Below are positions 24,101 to 38,723 of a stretch of DNA of 64,000 bases, in pieces. Source of the stretch: Larimichthys crocea (lineage: Eukaryota; Chordata; Actinopteri; Sciaenidae). Made by a program: the position numbers and the translations under genes. The stretch lies in the NCBI RefSeq assembly GCF_000972845.2, contig NC_040011.1, forward strand, positions 28,822,806-28,886,805, in the 5' to 3' direction. Below the pieces are notes generated by a model. The model was not told the origin of the DNA and did not search any database. It worked only from the letters and a program-made list of their open reading frames with translations. Position 1 is the first letter of the stretch, and each line of letters opens with the position of its first letter.

Positions 24101-27100
24101 TCAAAATAGAGCCTAGTCTTCATATTTAAACAACGGCGCTGCTACATGAAGACATATTTAAGCTTGGATTTATGTCCCACTTCACACTATCCTGCAGCTT
24201 TGTACTACACAATAACAAAAGTGGACGTTCATGTTTGGAGGCTTAACACTGTGGAATGATCTCAGATGTCAAACCAGGAGGCTGGACTCATAATGCAGCT
24301 GGTCCGGTCATGATTGAAGCACACAAACGTACCTCAACCGAGCAGCTTATTACCTGCCAGGCTGTGGGGGAACATTTGGTACTATAAGATATTACCAGAC
24401 TGGGCCCCTTTCCAAATGCACCACCCACATTTATAAAATCAGGTTTATGTACCTTCCTATTAAATGACATTTGATAACGCTTGAGGAAATATAGAAAAAA
24501 TGAAAATATCTGTGTGCACAAAAATGCAGTGAGTGTAAAGATATTCCAGTTCAACAGATTTACAAACAGTTGTTCTTGGCCTGGGTACATGTGCTAAATT
24601 TTAGCTAAGGGAAATCACAACTTGTAGCTGACCTCCACCTGCCGCGTGCTATCAAATCAGACACCATGAACAGTACAGACTGCGTTCTCTGAGCGACTCC
24701 TGGCAGTATGGAGTACTAAGCTTATAACAGACAACTCAGATATAAAAACATATTGTATGATAATACCACTGTAACAACCTTTGGCCTATATAAGCATCTG
24801 ATACAACTCAGTTTAAATGTGGACTCCTTCCTCTGTCCTATATACAGCTTCATCTTCTACTGGAACTTTGTTTTTGGTGGTGTGAATTAATTACTGAGAT
24901 AGACAGCCAATTAAAAAGCATAAACAGAGCACAGTCTAATAAAAGCTCTCGAAATTAATGTGGGATCTTGTTCTATCAGCCGCCACTCTAATAAGTTGTG
25001 ACCAAACTCAGATGCAACCTTTATACGATTTTCATGCCTAAAAATATGGTGCTTTCAACACAAATATAATCATTATTATGTTGTCAGCCAGAAGATGCAG
25101 TTTGACTTTTTAATGTTGAAATGACTGGATACGTGCTTGGATTTGAATTAATTAGATGGGCTTCATTATTTTTGTTTTTCATACTAGAACAATCTCAGCA
25201 TCTCATCTCATCTGTATTTATTGTAAACATTAAAAAAAAGTCAGTGAGAGAAAACTTTATAAAGAGGAAAACAATACTTTTATTCTGCATTTTGCTACAA
25301 CATCTTACCCATTGACCTACAATTTAGAAACTGTAACTGGACTGTCTATGTGCACCACTCAGGCCTGGACTGTATTAATGGGTAAAAAGCAGTGGACTGA
25401 GGGCACTCATGTCTGCAGACACTCATCCCCGCAAAGAGCCATTTGGTGTCTTCTTTTCCTTTCACCTCTCTCCCTCTCTCACTTTCAGTCTGTCACTTTT
25501 CATCAACTTTTATACTCTCTCACTCTGTAGAAGACAGTCATGTAGAAACCTGGTCACAGTTCACTGTGAGATATGGCCATAGCAACAATAAAAGGTCACA
25601 CACACACACATACATGCACGCACACACACCCATACGTGCGTGCACGTACTCTCTCTTAACTGCCTTCTTCTTTTTCATCATACTTAATTCATACCTGTTT
25701 CAAAAAGCTGTGAGTCACTTCACATGTTAGCTGTGAACATCCAGCAGTGATACATCTACAGAATATTCTACAGCACTAGTGCCACTGTTCACTCTGAGCC
25801 ACTCAGAGTCTGATAAGTGGTTTCATTGGAGTGAGATCGAAGTGACCCAAAAAAGCCTGTGAGAGCCTCATGACTTCACGACATGATTTTAAATGCTGTC
25901 TCCATCAAAGCCAAGTGAATTGCACGAGACAGCAGAGGTGTGAAGCTATTAAAGAGCACTCCACCAATTCATCATTGCACTTTGACAGCAATATCGGAGT
26001 CACCGTGGACAGTTAATAACAAATATCAGGAAAATAATTTTTTATGCATTCTTCTTGAAAAGCCTGGTGCCTAAATTACCCATAATTCAACTCGACCACT
26101 GACAGTTTAGTAATAGCTAATGCAGCCTCAAGTCGCTAGCCTGAAGCAGAGATGGGTAGCAGGTCTGGTAAGCAACTAAAATCACTTTCATCACAATTCA
26201 TCTTTTTTTTTTTTCTTTTTTTTTTGGATAAGCAGAACATATTTAAACTAATATTTAAGGTGGTCTGGGTTAATTTGGCTGTCTCAGCCGCTGTGAAATT
26301 TAATCATCTCTACATGAATTGCTGACTTTGACCTTTTCTCTTACATTTGCACAGCTCCGAGCTATCTATGAAGTTATTCCAGGTGTCCTGATGGCAATGC
26401 TGAGTACGGTCTTTGAAGGCAGAAGCTGTAGCAGCAAAACATTGTTTTGTTTCTCCCTTTTCTCCCTCTCTCTCTGCCTCTCTTTCAGACCAAAATTATT
26501 CGGGTTCGTGTAAATCTGTGCGGGATTACAGCAAGGCTTGTTTGGCCTGTCCTTTGCCATGAGAACAAAAGTTGTGGCATCTTGAGATGGAAAGCTTTAC
26601 CACTGGGATAAATCGACAGATGGCATAAAGATTGAAGAAAGCACACCAAGAAGAGATCATATGCCATGGCCAGGGGTAACAGAGGACAGTGTGCCAAAAG
26701 AGGGGTTAGAGAAGGACATGGAGGAGGAACATGGAGAGTTTGAGGCCAAGAGAAGACACTGCATAAGACAAACTCTCAATATGAAATTCCCACAAACTTT
26801 CTTTCAGTATTTCTTAAGCAGAGTGGGACATGTGCATCAAGTTGCACGAAGGAACTTTTCTTTGAGGATTACATGTTCTTTTCATTTGCATATATTGTCT
26901 GCTGAGATGAAACTAGAGCAATTTATTCACCTGCAACATCTGTGAGAGAGAAAACTGTTTTGATTTATGCTGTGAAATCGCTGCTCTGTACGTTCACACG
27001 TTTCAGTGCAGCAATTTAAAAAGAAAATGATGGCAAAGTACCACTGTGCTTGCCTGTGCTTGCTCTTCATGGTGCCATATTGACACAGTTTGCTGCATTT

Positions 27101-29437
27101 AATTTTGTCTTACACGTATACTTTACAGTGCAGCATTTTGGGTGTGCTTAGGAGTTACTCTTTTGAGCAGACAAGGTTGTGATGCATGACTTTCCAGTAT
27201 CTGTTCAACTTGTCACTGTGTTATTTGCTTTGCAAGACTCTGCCTGAAATATGATGAGCTTAGGCTTTTAGTCTCCAGAGCTTCTCATCTTAAAAAAAAT
27301 ATGACAGCTAAACCCTCCAATCTAGCTACTGACAGAAATAGAGACTTCAAGTGCAAGAAAAGAACTTGTGGGTCCCAGAAAGCTTCCTACTAAAGCTCGT
27401 ACAGCAGCGGAGTCTAGAGAGAGAAAAAAAAAAAGTCAAAGTGAGATATTTGTGATCAGTTTTGTTATGACCTATTTTAACACTGCTTAACTTCACATGT
27501 ATGGATAAGTGAGGTACTTTCATCTGAATACCAGTTTTTGGAAGAAAGAAGGAGGAGAGAGTGGGAGATAAGAGAAAGAAAGAGGGACAAAGACATAAGA
27601 GCAAACTGATAGATGTGCAAACAGGAATGATGCAGGTGCCATGATGAAAACAAAAACAAAATCTCAATCATGGATAAAAATATGAAATGTTTTTTTTTTT
27701 TTTGATGGCTTGTCTAAACCATTATAGCAGAGAAAATTGCTGACTGCCAAACTTGGCTGTGGGTGGACAAGCTCTCCTCCACTGACTGCCAGAGAAGAGG
27801 AGGAATGACAGAAAAATAGGAGTCGAAGAGGAAATAGACAGGAGAGCAGTAAGCACTGTACTACACTACCTACTGTACTGTGCTAATAACCTGTAGAAGC
27901 AAGATTATGATGTTTTCCATTTTTTTGTGGATTCAGATTTAGATTTCGTGATATTGTCTCATAGACTTTTACAGTACAATTATTATTATTTTTTTTTAGC
28001 AAACACATTAAAGTAGTAGTAGTAGTAAATGCTGCCTAGATAGTACTGGACACAGAGGTGAGGTGGCTAGGTGGATAGCCTGCAGAGAGAGCAGGACTTT
28101 GACAAATGAGAACCAAACAAAGATTTTTTTCCCTATCCACAACCAAGTGCCTTCAGTGCCTAAACACAATAACAAAGTTTAATAATACTATGCGCTATGA
28201 GAAAACAAACCAAATTTTTTATGACTTCCCAGAACCTTCACAACATTTTCCGTATTACGCTAATAAAAACAAAACAAAAAACAAAAACCGTCATCCAGAT
28301 TGCATTTCTGTATTTATCTTAAATTAGGGGTGTATCAAAGCAATTTCTAGATTTCCTCTTTCAAACTGCAGCTCTTGCTTATTTTCTGTACAATTGGTCA
28401 AATTTTAAAATATAATCTCACATTAACTTGAATAAACAATCATAGTGGATGTAAGATGATCTTTTTTGTCCACTGTTCATAGCTATTTTCTTATATAACC
28501 AGCTTTTGTTATGATGAATGTTGTTTTGTTCTCTTTTATCCACTGTCTTCTTTTGTTCTTTATATATATTTTGGAAACACAAATGTAAACTAAAACTGTC
28601 AGGAGAATAATCTGAATCTGCATATTACTTTTAGTGATATGTATTTTTTCTTTTTATGTATTCATTGTATGAATTATTCACTTTTATCCAGTTATGTTTA
28701 TGCTTTGGCATCATATTCTTAACTCGAAATGTCACTAAAGGCTGTAAAGCTTCAATAAACTGAACTGGAGTGAGTGAGACAGAAGTGAGACTGATGATGA
28801 AAAATAACACCAATACTGTACTGCACTCATTCCTCTTATCTGTGCCAAAAGGAGGACATTATAAATTGAAGAGCTACTCAATGTTATTTATATTGTGCCC
28901 AGTACGAGTCATGAGCATTAGTGACAGTGAGCTGACTGCCAGCTCCTTGCACTTCACCTCCAAACACTCCCTCGCTGAATGTCGCCCCCACATTGCACCG
29001 AGGCAGTAATCCACTCTAATGCCATAAGAAAAGAGTTAAAGTACTGACATGCTCCATGTCCCACAGGCTGTGTGTGTGTCTAGAAGATTTTAACTTGGGG
29101 GGGAGAGATTCAAATGAGAGGGCCTGGTGATATTTGATGGACGAAGGGTTCATTTCAAAGTGCCAGATGGCAACATGAAATACACTGATGGAGAGGGGGC
29201 AGAGCTCTCTTTAGAGGCCCCTTGACACAATCAACTATAAAATATATTTAATTGGTAACATAAAGGGATAAAACTCCAAACTATGCCTATGCGTCCTATT
29301 AGCATGGATGATTTACTTTAAGTCATTTAAGGAGAGAGTAGTCCTACCAATGACAAAGCACTTTTAAGGACAACTGTATGCTACTATCTTGCTGTCAACT
29401 CAGAGCAGTCAAATACACTGAGCTAACTACATGGACT

Positions 29438-29448
29438 ACACACACACA

Positions 29449-29501
<53 letters not shown>
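29438..29501. repeat. (CA)n(TA)n compound microsatellite
   Basis: CA units with one interruption run to 29483 and are followed by TA units to about 29501. Confidence 0.97.
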
Positions 29502-30319
29502 TTGCAAAAACTGATTTTCTAACTGTGTCTATCTGCTGTTTAGTGCTGTGCAGGCAGAGTACAATTGGCCAATGATGACCAATTCGTAATCATAACATAA
29601 CAATCATTTTCAAATACTCAAAACTCAATTGCACTGTTTATAATATATTACCCAAGAAAGAGATTGTCCATTCAGCATGGCCATCTAGTTGGCTACATCA
29701 CTCTATGGGTTTGTTCATGTAGCGCAGATATGCTACTGTAGGCAGTGAGATTATGGAACATTTTAAAACAGAAGTCAGAGGACATTAAATACTGCAATGT
29801 CTACGTCTTGCCTGAAAAGTAGATTGTGGATGTCTTAGATTACAATCTCAATTTAAAATTATCCACTGCCCACCCCTAGCATAGAGGTGGTTTTTAAATC
29901 AGCCAAAAGCAAACTTTGAAAGCTGTGAGCGAAAACCAGAACAGTCAAAGACTGAACACTGTAAAGTCAAGGAGAGCTGCAGATTCAGGTGATAACTGTC
30001 TGTAAATTAATCTCTACGAAAAATGGATTTATCATTGTCACACTGTTTCACATTGTCATTTGGCACACATTACATTGTTATTATAAAAATATACATTATT
30101 GGGCTTAGGTTCGTCAATCGTCTTGTCCCACACCTGATAATAAGTATATTATTTTTAGATTCTGGACACACCTGGACCGACCCCCTGTTAACCAAACCAT
30201 ACGTATACCTTGAGAGCAAGAATAAAGGTAAAGTGAGAAAGAAAGGGTATATGTTTTATGTCAGTGAAAGACTGAGAGATTATCCCCTGACTATTGCAGT
30301 TTCCACACACACCTACTTC

Positions 30320-30560
30320 ACCCAGAAGAGTGTATCCAGATTACAGTTAATCCTAAATACCAGAGCCAGACTCCTGACAGCAGCTAAGAAGGGCTGGCAT
30401 ATCAATTCAGTTTGAGCTTCGCTGCACTGCTGCTGCAATTTAAGACTGATTTTAAAATTTTATTGAGCACCCTTGAGGCAGATCCCAAATTAGCTATATT
30501 GCTGAGGTTTTAACCCTTATCTGAGCCTGAGAACCTGGTGAGGAATATTAAAGCAAATTA
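30320..30560 (+). mobile_element. Degenerate L2-like LINE fragment
   Basis: Plus-strand translation gives SRLQLILNTRARLLTAAKKG, corresponding to the LQ.IQNAAARLLT block after the reverse transcriptase of L2-group LINEs. It then runs, through stops, into an ASLHC...LRLILKF stretch that corresponds to SLHWLPVRFRIDFKIL. It is broken and short, and lies opposite to mid2. Confidence 0.6.
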
Positions 30561-30925
30561 GAAATACCTCATCTTATACTTGAACTACTTTGTTATCCTC
30601 TACATTGGTACCTTTGTTGAGCCGTCTTTATAGTATGTTTTCTCTGTTGATATGCATACAATATCATGTTCACTGTATTCGCTCATGCCTCAACCAGCTT
30701 CAACGCGTACTGACTCGAATTTTGTTTACCTTTGTTTCATTTAGCTGCTTTCTTTATTTTTTACTTACTGTGTACTGTTACAGGGAAGGAGAGGTATATA
30801 AAAGAAACACAGAGTTTAAGGACAGGACTAGATTCTGCAGCAAAGCAGAGAAACGGGACAGAGAAGGTGTCAGTTCAACATAATTGTTTCAAAGGGAAAT
30901 GGAGTATCAAAGAAGAGAAGATGTC

Positions 30926-30946
30926 AGAGAGAGGGAGAGAGAGAGA

Positions 30947-30994
<48 letters not shown>
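30926..30994. repeat. (GA)n microsatellite
   Basis: GA units with a few GGGA interruptions. A glutamate/arginine-rich open frame through it is an artefact. Confidence 0.96.
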
Positions 30995-30997
<3 letters not shown>

Positions 30998-32194
30998 AAT
31001 TAAAAAAAAGAAATAGAAAAATAGTAAGTACGTGTTAAAAGGGGAAGGTAATTCTACCTATTGACATTCTCCACTTGTTCTTGTGCAACATACCATGACT
31101 CTTTTCAGACTGAGGCAAACATCCTGGAGTTCTTTAAAATCCAAGCAATACAGGTGCTAGGGTTTGGAGAGGTGCAGGTTTAATCCCTGTAACATCTGCT
31201 GTGGTACAAGTGAGTCTACAAATAAAGCTGACAAGGGCGCAGAAGAGGAACATAAAGCAAGAACCAGCTTGTATGCACTGTTGACTGAACTCTGCCATTA
31301 GCACCTCATGAACACAACCAGAATTTTCCCACTTAAACTTGTGAAAATTTTTTCTGATGATATTCCTGATTGAAAATACATGTCATGGTCATGTACTGTG
31401 GAGCAACCTAATCATATTTTCTTATTTTGTAAAGGAATTAAACAAAATAATAGGAGAAATCTTTTACTACAACCTGACTGGTAACAATGAGCTTTAAGCA
31501 ATTAAGATACAGAAAAGTCTGCTGTCAAACCCGTTTAAAAAGAAACAAAAGCAGAGGGTGAAGCATTTGTGGCTATACTAAAGTGACAGTAATAACAATG
31601 TGTTATCCTTAGCCATAATAATGCACAAAGGCATCTTGGAAACTATTTAGGTCTTTGACAAGAAAGTGCTTTTATATCTAGACTCTCTGTTCTCATTGTG
31701 TACAATGCAACTGTCAAACCACAGCTTTTGTAAAGTAGACATTACTAACAGGAAATGGTTGAATGTGATTTCTAAAAGTAATACTTTTTTATTCATAGAC
31801 TAAAATAATTTAGGAAAGCTCTCATGGAACATGCAATGAACTGTTTTTGAAAGCTGTCCAGGTTCTTCCTCTCATACACACCTTATTGCCTTGTGGACAG
31901 AAACTTCAACAGTGCCGGAAGCTAAAAGCAACGCATCAATATTTTTCTACTGATGAAAATCTAATCTACAGTAAATGAGTTCTAAATCTGCTACTTAATC
32001 TTCACTCATTTATAAATCAAAGACAACGCCAATGAGAAAAGCTTTTAACAATGACAGCCCGTAGCTTGTGTTGCACAAATGATACAGAAAGAAGAACATT
32101 TCAAACTGTATTTACTATCTAAAACATTAGAAAAGTTAACAAGGCTTGTAAATATTCATAGAAAAAGCAGGCAGGAGTGTCACATGAGCCTTCA

Positions 32195-32461
<267 letters not shown>

Positions 32462-34481
32462 TCAGTGATGTTCAAGACTGCAAAAAACAATTCTCCTCCA
32501 AACTCTGACCAGAGCAGTATGTTCAGTATTATTTTTTTCTATCAATGCTCAAGTGAGTCAGAACACAGTAAGAAGCTCAGAGATCATACATTCCTCGATG
32601 TTATGCAACATTTATATGTATGTACTGATGCACCCCATAACCCTTCCATCAGATTTATCATGGGATGCTCCCCTTAGGCGATGTTGTGTGTTCACTAAGA
32701 TGAATCTATAACCCATTAGGAACAAGGTGCTTACACAATATGATAAGTGAATGCAGGCTGGAAGCGCCTGAGGGCAAAGGAGTGTGATAACCTTTAATGT
32801 TCATATGTATGGACACATGGGCAATACCAACACGACCCCAGTTGGTGGGCGCTTTGATTGAAAGCGGCTTGCAGCAGAGGGTTAGTAATGGCTGGGTTAG
32901 CTCTGCAGTCACCTGCTTCTAAACACAGGCTTTTCAGTCTCTCAGCCGCAACCGACTGTGAAGGAAAAAAAAAACGGTAAATCTCAGCTCAGGGCTGAGG
33001 GATCGGCTACAATGAGGTGCTCTTTTGGCCTCTAGCCTTGTGTGAAATAACCGGGATGAATTTACACAATAACATCTCTGCTATTTTCACCTTAAATAAC
33101 CCGCCACATATGTGTTTAAGAAATGGTGTTTGTTTGCCTTTAAAGCTGAGATTTTCACTAGAAGGTCAAAGCTGTACATTAAAGATGGGAATAGTTGTTA
33201 AGGGGCTGTTAATTTGCTACTGTAAGTGCGATGCTGCTGCATGTATGCCTCTGGCTGATGTGTGAATAAACAAATAAGGTGTGAATTTGCCTCTTGTCTG
33301 AATTTCCACACACTTTACTGGCATTGTACAGGTGTAAATATGCTGGAGGAGGAATATTAATAGATAATTACAATAAAGATAGAGCATAGAGAGACACTGA
33401 CCACCACACTTAAAATTTCTTTTACCTGTCTGAAAAATTCTGAGCACATTCCCATGCCCAAACAACCAGAGCATCTCGTTTAGTAGCATTACAGCTGAGG
33501 GTAATGTTTCTAGAGCTGAACGTAGAATAACAATCATTTTCATTGTCTTGTCTTCCCTCTCCACTGCAGGATTGCAGAGAAATAAAAATCCTGAAAGGGA
33601 GAGAGCTCTCAGGGCAATGCCTGCCTTGTCCCTTCTGGTGAGGATGCCTTCTGAATTATTGAACAAGATGGCAACAGCATGCATAAGTAATAGCCGGGAG
33701 TCTGCTTGTAAATATAAATACTTCACAGGACGCAAATAAGGCCTTTAAAAGTGAGGCAGCTTTAAGAATGAATGAGGGGAGGAGACTCTTAAAGTTAGAG
33801 TGAAGGCTGTGTCTTTACATATCTGCAGACTTCCACAAGCTTTTCACAGACAAATAAAACACCACAGAGGGCTTTGATTTTCTTTTTAGATGAGAGACAG
33901 AAAACATGAGGAGGTTCTCCTGAACACCTTGCATGTTCATTTTGCATGCAGACGGCCAGCAGTGTCATCTGCGTTTTATTTCAGCCCGGTCTTACAAATA
34001 TGTCACTGTCAACAAAAAAAGTATTTTTGTTTTTTTTTTCCCACACAAAAGGCAAGTTTGTTGTTCTACTGAGACAGCTGTCCCTTGAAGTTCGGAAAAT
34101 TATGCCTCCCACCTGTCGTTTCAGCCACATCCTGTAGAAATTAGGTAGGCTGCAGCGTTATGTGGGCTTTCAAAAAGAGATACAGGGATAAGACGAGGGA
34201 GAAGAACTGCATGCTGCTTTCCACTTTTTAAAGCTTTTGATCTCCATAACACCTCTCCTTTTCACTAAATCAAATTAGGTCAGTACACAGCAATACGCTT
34301 TGACTACTTTTACCACTGAAAAGGGGCTTTTCGACACTGTCTACTCCTTTGGAGAGCATTGCAACTTCAAAGTGTGGAACAGTAACTGAATGTGCCATTG
34401 TAAAAAAAGAGAAAGGAAAAGGGAGAGGAAATAGATCAGATTGTGTCTTGCATCCAGACATGAAGTGTTTTTGTACATACA

Positions 34482-34484
<3 letters not shown>

Positions 34485-34523
<39 letters not shown>
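34485..34523. repeat. (TG)n microsatellite inside mid2 intron 6
   Basis: Pure TG units; CA in the mid2 transcript. It is a possible competing partner for the (GU)10 tract near the exon 7 acceptor. Confidence 0.96.
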
Positions 34524-34526
<3 letters not shown>

Positions 34527-34652
34527 TTTGTGCCTGTGTCAGTCTTGTTCAGACTCAGAAGTGGACAGATGAGAAGGGAAAAGGAAAAACAAAGTATCCT
34601 GGAAATGGAAGAGGGTTTGTCTTTGATGATGCAATATATAGTTAATGGGAAC

Positions 34653-34676
34653 TGTGTGTGTGTGTGTGTGTGTGTG
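34653..34676. repeat. (TG)12 microsatellite inside mid2 intron 6
   Basis: A second TG tract 130 bp from the previous one, also CA in the transcript. Confidence 0.95.
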
Positions 34677-37600
34677 AGTAGAGGTATGTTGTGTGTACGG
34701 AGTTTATTCCATCTGAAGGAACAGACTGTGTTTGTGTCGGCAGCTGTGCATCAATAAAACACATCGAGTTCTTACTCTTGGTACCTCTACATAACTTTAA
34801 TAAGTGTACTGTTGTCAGACCAGTTCTCTGCAATGATTGAAACCTCTTTAACATTTTATCAAGAGTGCTACAAAGACTGATCCCGCTGATACTCTGAAAG
34901 ATGCCCTGTCAAGATACAAAGGAAGAGAGATTTTACCAAAACTCTGGGCTGTCCTAACGCCCGCTGCGACAGAGCTTTTCACCTGTGATAATCACATTAA
35001 TACTTCACCACAGGCAGGGCCACACATGAAAGACAGATGACGCTGTCAGCTGGAGTCGGGAGGGGGAGAGGTCTTGCTTGTGTGGTTAATAAGTAGGCCT
35101 CCCAGGAAAATGTACAATATGGCAATAGAAATCAGACAAAAAGAGGTCGAAGTCATGTGGAGGTGGGACCAGAGGTACAGACCTCTATTTTAGCTGAGCA
35201 ATGCATGAAAACTGGTGTGTTTAAAAAATGTTGAGACTCTTTGGCTTTGGTGAAATTTATTACTGTGATAACCACATGCATTTAAAAAACAAAATGGCTG
35301 AGGAGCCATGATGGAGAGTGGGAAGACTTTTAACTGGAGGACATGCTGTTAAGATGAAGTAAGTCAAGATGTCTAAAATTCTACTTATTTATATTTCAAA
35401 TTATTTTAGCTTAATTTTATTTCTTAGTAATTTAAAACTATAGATTGACACCTACACTAAATCTGAAGCTACAGTTCACCAATGAACACTTTATATCCTG
35501 TTTATCTAATCCACCCAAATATTACTAATGATACACATAAATATACATACAGTGCTTAAATTGGACTATTTCATGGATGGGGGCAGTGACTTCACTGTGA
35601 GGTTGCCAGGCAAACACTGGAGACTCCAGTGCCTCCAGATTCCAAGCTATTCCTTTAAAATTACGCCTTTTTGAATTCAGTAACACTATTAAAGTGGGAA
35701 AACATATGCTGGAAAGTAACCATTGGATGAACTCTGAAGCTAATGTCTGACATAAAAGCACAACCTCAAAAGAGCATGAATCAATCATTGAAACAAAAAT
35801 GGAAATCCTATCCAATGAATTAATAAGCAGCGATTTCACTTGGTTTTGATGTCTTAATTTCTCTCTTCTTCTCTCCATCCCTGCCATCTTTCTTATACAC
35901 CACAGTATAAAAGAGGATAGAAGATTAGCTATCAATTACGTGCAATTAGAGAGAAAAACAAATATTTACAGAGTAAATGTACAATAATAGTAGATTACTT
36001 GCCACTTGTCAGTTGGCAGAAAAACAAATGGGCCAACAACACTAGACACAGGTAGCAGCTCCACAGTTACTGTGCAGACGTCATTTTTGACTTTTTGACA
36101 CTGCTTACGTTTCTGCATGGTATTTTGTTTCACTTGCTGATTCTATTTTCTGCTGCTGTGCTTGGGTGAACCTGCAGAGGCACGACCTCACAAGGCCCTC
36201 TTCACAGCGAAGGCAAAGGCTGAAGGATGAGGCCAGCCGAGAGAAAAGAAGAGACATGATGGCGCTCAAGTGGGAGCATTTAGCCACTTGAAATGTTAGA
36301 GACAAATGCTATGGTAAAAACTCAAGCGGCGTGGCAGGCTAAATGGGTTTCTCCCTTTCTCAGTTTCTCCTGTGAATCTCGGAGGACTCTGCGGCAGCAG
36401 GCTGCTGAATATCTGAGTCACTCAGTCTATCACAGCTGAAATGTATCCTGATGTTGCAAATGGCTGGGGCACTTGAGTTGCGTGGTTAGATGGAGAAATG
36501 TCAGACTACACAGAGGATGAGAAGAGAGGAGATGTTGAAAGGATCAAAGTGAGGGAAAGTGGCGAGAGCGGCACAGGTGTGTTTGCACATGCTTGAATGT
36601 GCACGATTATGTATATTAACCATATCCTCCTCATATCAGTGGCCGAAGTGGTAATTTTCAAGTCCCCTATGTAACCATTATCTACTCAGATTTTCACCTG
36701 TTCTCTTGTTTCTCTCCTCCTACACAGTGGTCTCCTCTTTCCCTTCATTTAAAGTCTAAAGATTGCAAAATCTGAAGACAGTAAGACCCCAAACTACATT
36801 TCAATGTTCATTCAATGGAAGTGTGGGCAGAATATAACATATATTTACAGGATAGTTCAGCTATAACATATAATATATGTGTTCATTTAAATGTGGTTGA
36901 TATTATGGGAAAACAAATATGACCCATTCTGGTATATGGCGAAGGTCAGATATAATTCTCTATGAGTGATTGAAAAACAATTTCAAGAGTGGTAAAAATC
37001 TATAGGACGTGTTATGAGCCTTATGTCCAGGAGTTATGAGCTAAAACATTAAAGGCTGCATAGGCAGCCACATGGTGGTGATGTTGAATCTGAAATATGG
37101 CCAAAAAACAAGTGACTTACTCCTGAATACAGCAATATAATTGGAGCTCTATGTAGTGCAAATGTAAAAAGAAAGGCATTGAATAAAAAACACCTTTAGT
37201 AAAAATGAAATAGCTTTGGTATAAAGAGAAACAGGACAGCCTGAGAGCAGCCAAACCGTGCTTTTACATTCTTACTGCCTTTTTTTGTTGCAATTTTCAC
37301 ATCGCTTAAACAAAAAACAGACACAGCAAATCTTTTCGAAGGATCCCCTCATGACATAACAGTATGTCCTATTTTTTTTATTACAAGTAGTCTTGATAAC
37401 TCAGCTCTATCTCCCTATAAATACAAGCATGGAGGACAGCAAAGACTAAAGCTGGACAGAAAATCTAGGTTATGCAACACGGTTCAGATAAAATATTGAA
37501 CATATGAAAATAAGACTGAGCAGTACTCTAAGTATTGTGCTGCTCCAATGTATTTCTCTTTGTAAATGCAGCATGGTCAGTGTGAATAGTATTTCTTTGT

Positions 37601-37857
37601 GTTTCTTTTGCGCTTTTGCATAAGCTATGTTTTGCGTATGTGTGTACAGCTTTATAGTGGCTGGGGAATTATTATTATTAGTGAATACTACAAATAAAAC
37701 TGTGCTCTCCCATATTTGTGCTCATGTTTCAAGTTTCTGTGTCAAATGAACCCGGTTTCAGGTGACTTAAAGTGAGATCATGTAACCACAAGTCTCAATT
37801 ACAGGATACTAGTGAATGCTAAAATGTTGCATAACAGTGGCACAAGTAGTTAAGCGT

Positions 37858-37883
37858 CATTGAGTCAGAAAAATGACTCAATG
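37858..37883. promoter_or_regulatory. Palindrome with two AP-1-like sites
   Basis: CATTGAGTCA and its exact reverse complement TGACTCAATG flank a 6-nt spacer. Each arm contains an AP-1 (TRE) heptamer, TGAGTCA at 37861-37867 and TGACTCA at 37874-37880. The motif is seen directly; any enhancer role inside this intron is inference. Confidence 0.35.
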
Positions 37884-38506
37884 ATCCCAGTTATACAGCA
37901 ATATATTCCTGAAATTAGCAACCAGAACCTCTGGTCAGACCAGACCAAGTGAAGCAAAACCCCTGATTGTGTTAAACAGAGCAAGATTGTGTTTTATAGC
38001 TAATAAATGAAATTGAGCTTTTCATCTGCAAGTGGAAGATTTTTTTTAATTTGTTATGTTACTAATCTCATTTAGGAGCTCTCAACTTGACAAAGTTTCA
38101 CAAGAAAACATGATGAATAAAATGACTGATGCCAGAAGAAACCACTGATCTTTAGTCTTTGAAGTTACCATGCAGGTCATTTTCTCTAATGATATAACAG
38201 TAGCCTTCATGTTAGAGGCCTGCAGTTTCAATCATGTGTCACTCAGCTGGGATTTTTGCTTTAAAAGAAATAGTCAGTTAATATAAAATATTATATGAGA
38301 AATTACTTCCTTTGTAAATCACCTAAGAAATGCTTCACTTTTTGATGTATTTAAAAACAGGTCAAATACATATTTGATCCCTTTTGGCCAAACCTTGAAT
38401 AAAACAATCCTGAATAGCCGCTGGCTATTGCTGAAGTCCAATAGCCTTCTAAGTTCTTATAATGAACTCCTACTGATTTATTTTATCTCATTTTTGGTTT
38501 AACCAA

Positions 38507-38509
<3 letters not shown>

Positions 38510-38557
<48 letters not shown>

Positions 38558-38567
38558 TGTCTGTGTG
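38510..38567. repeat. (GT)n microsatellite at the 5' end of mid2 intron 6
   Basis: Twenty pure GT units occupy 38511-38550, followed by atgtgtgtgt and ctgtgtg. In the mid2 transcript this reads (CA)n and starts 13 nt after the exon 6 donor. CA-rich intronic tracts near donors are known binding sites for hnRNP L. Confidence 0.97.
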
Positions 38568-38579
38568 CAAATGACTCAC

Positions 38580-38723
38580 TGATGAAATTTGTCTGGCCGG
38601 TGTAGATGGTGTACTGCAGCTCGTAGGAGGTGACGCTGAACTCATCCTCTGATGTCCAGTGAACAGTGATGGTGTCATGGGAGGCGGTGCACAGCTCGTC
38701 TCTTATGGATGGCGGGTTGGGAG
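38580..38723 (-). CDS. mid2: mid2 coding exon 6 (FN3 domain, first half, 144 nt)
   Basis: It encodes (A)[40 protein letters not shown] and TGQTNFI, the first beta-strands of the single fibronectin type III domain, very close to MID1. The first two bases complete Ala and the last base opens a Ser codon finished by the next exon (A, then GT). The acceptor is ctacatgtag, with a poor pyrimidine tract. The donor is gtgagt, a strong match, and the intron runs into a long CA repeat from its 13th base. Confidence 0.97.

Noticed and set aside
33217..33735. 172-codon open frame on the minus strand inside mid2 intron 6
   Set aside because: No domain, no splice sites fitting the mid2 phase and no known similarity. 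About one frame of this length is expected by chance in this much AT-rich sequence.
35525..35935. 136-codon open frame on the minus strand
   Set aside because: No family resemblance; it lies within a well-defined intron and ends in low-complexity residues.
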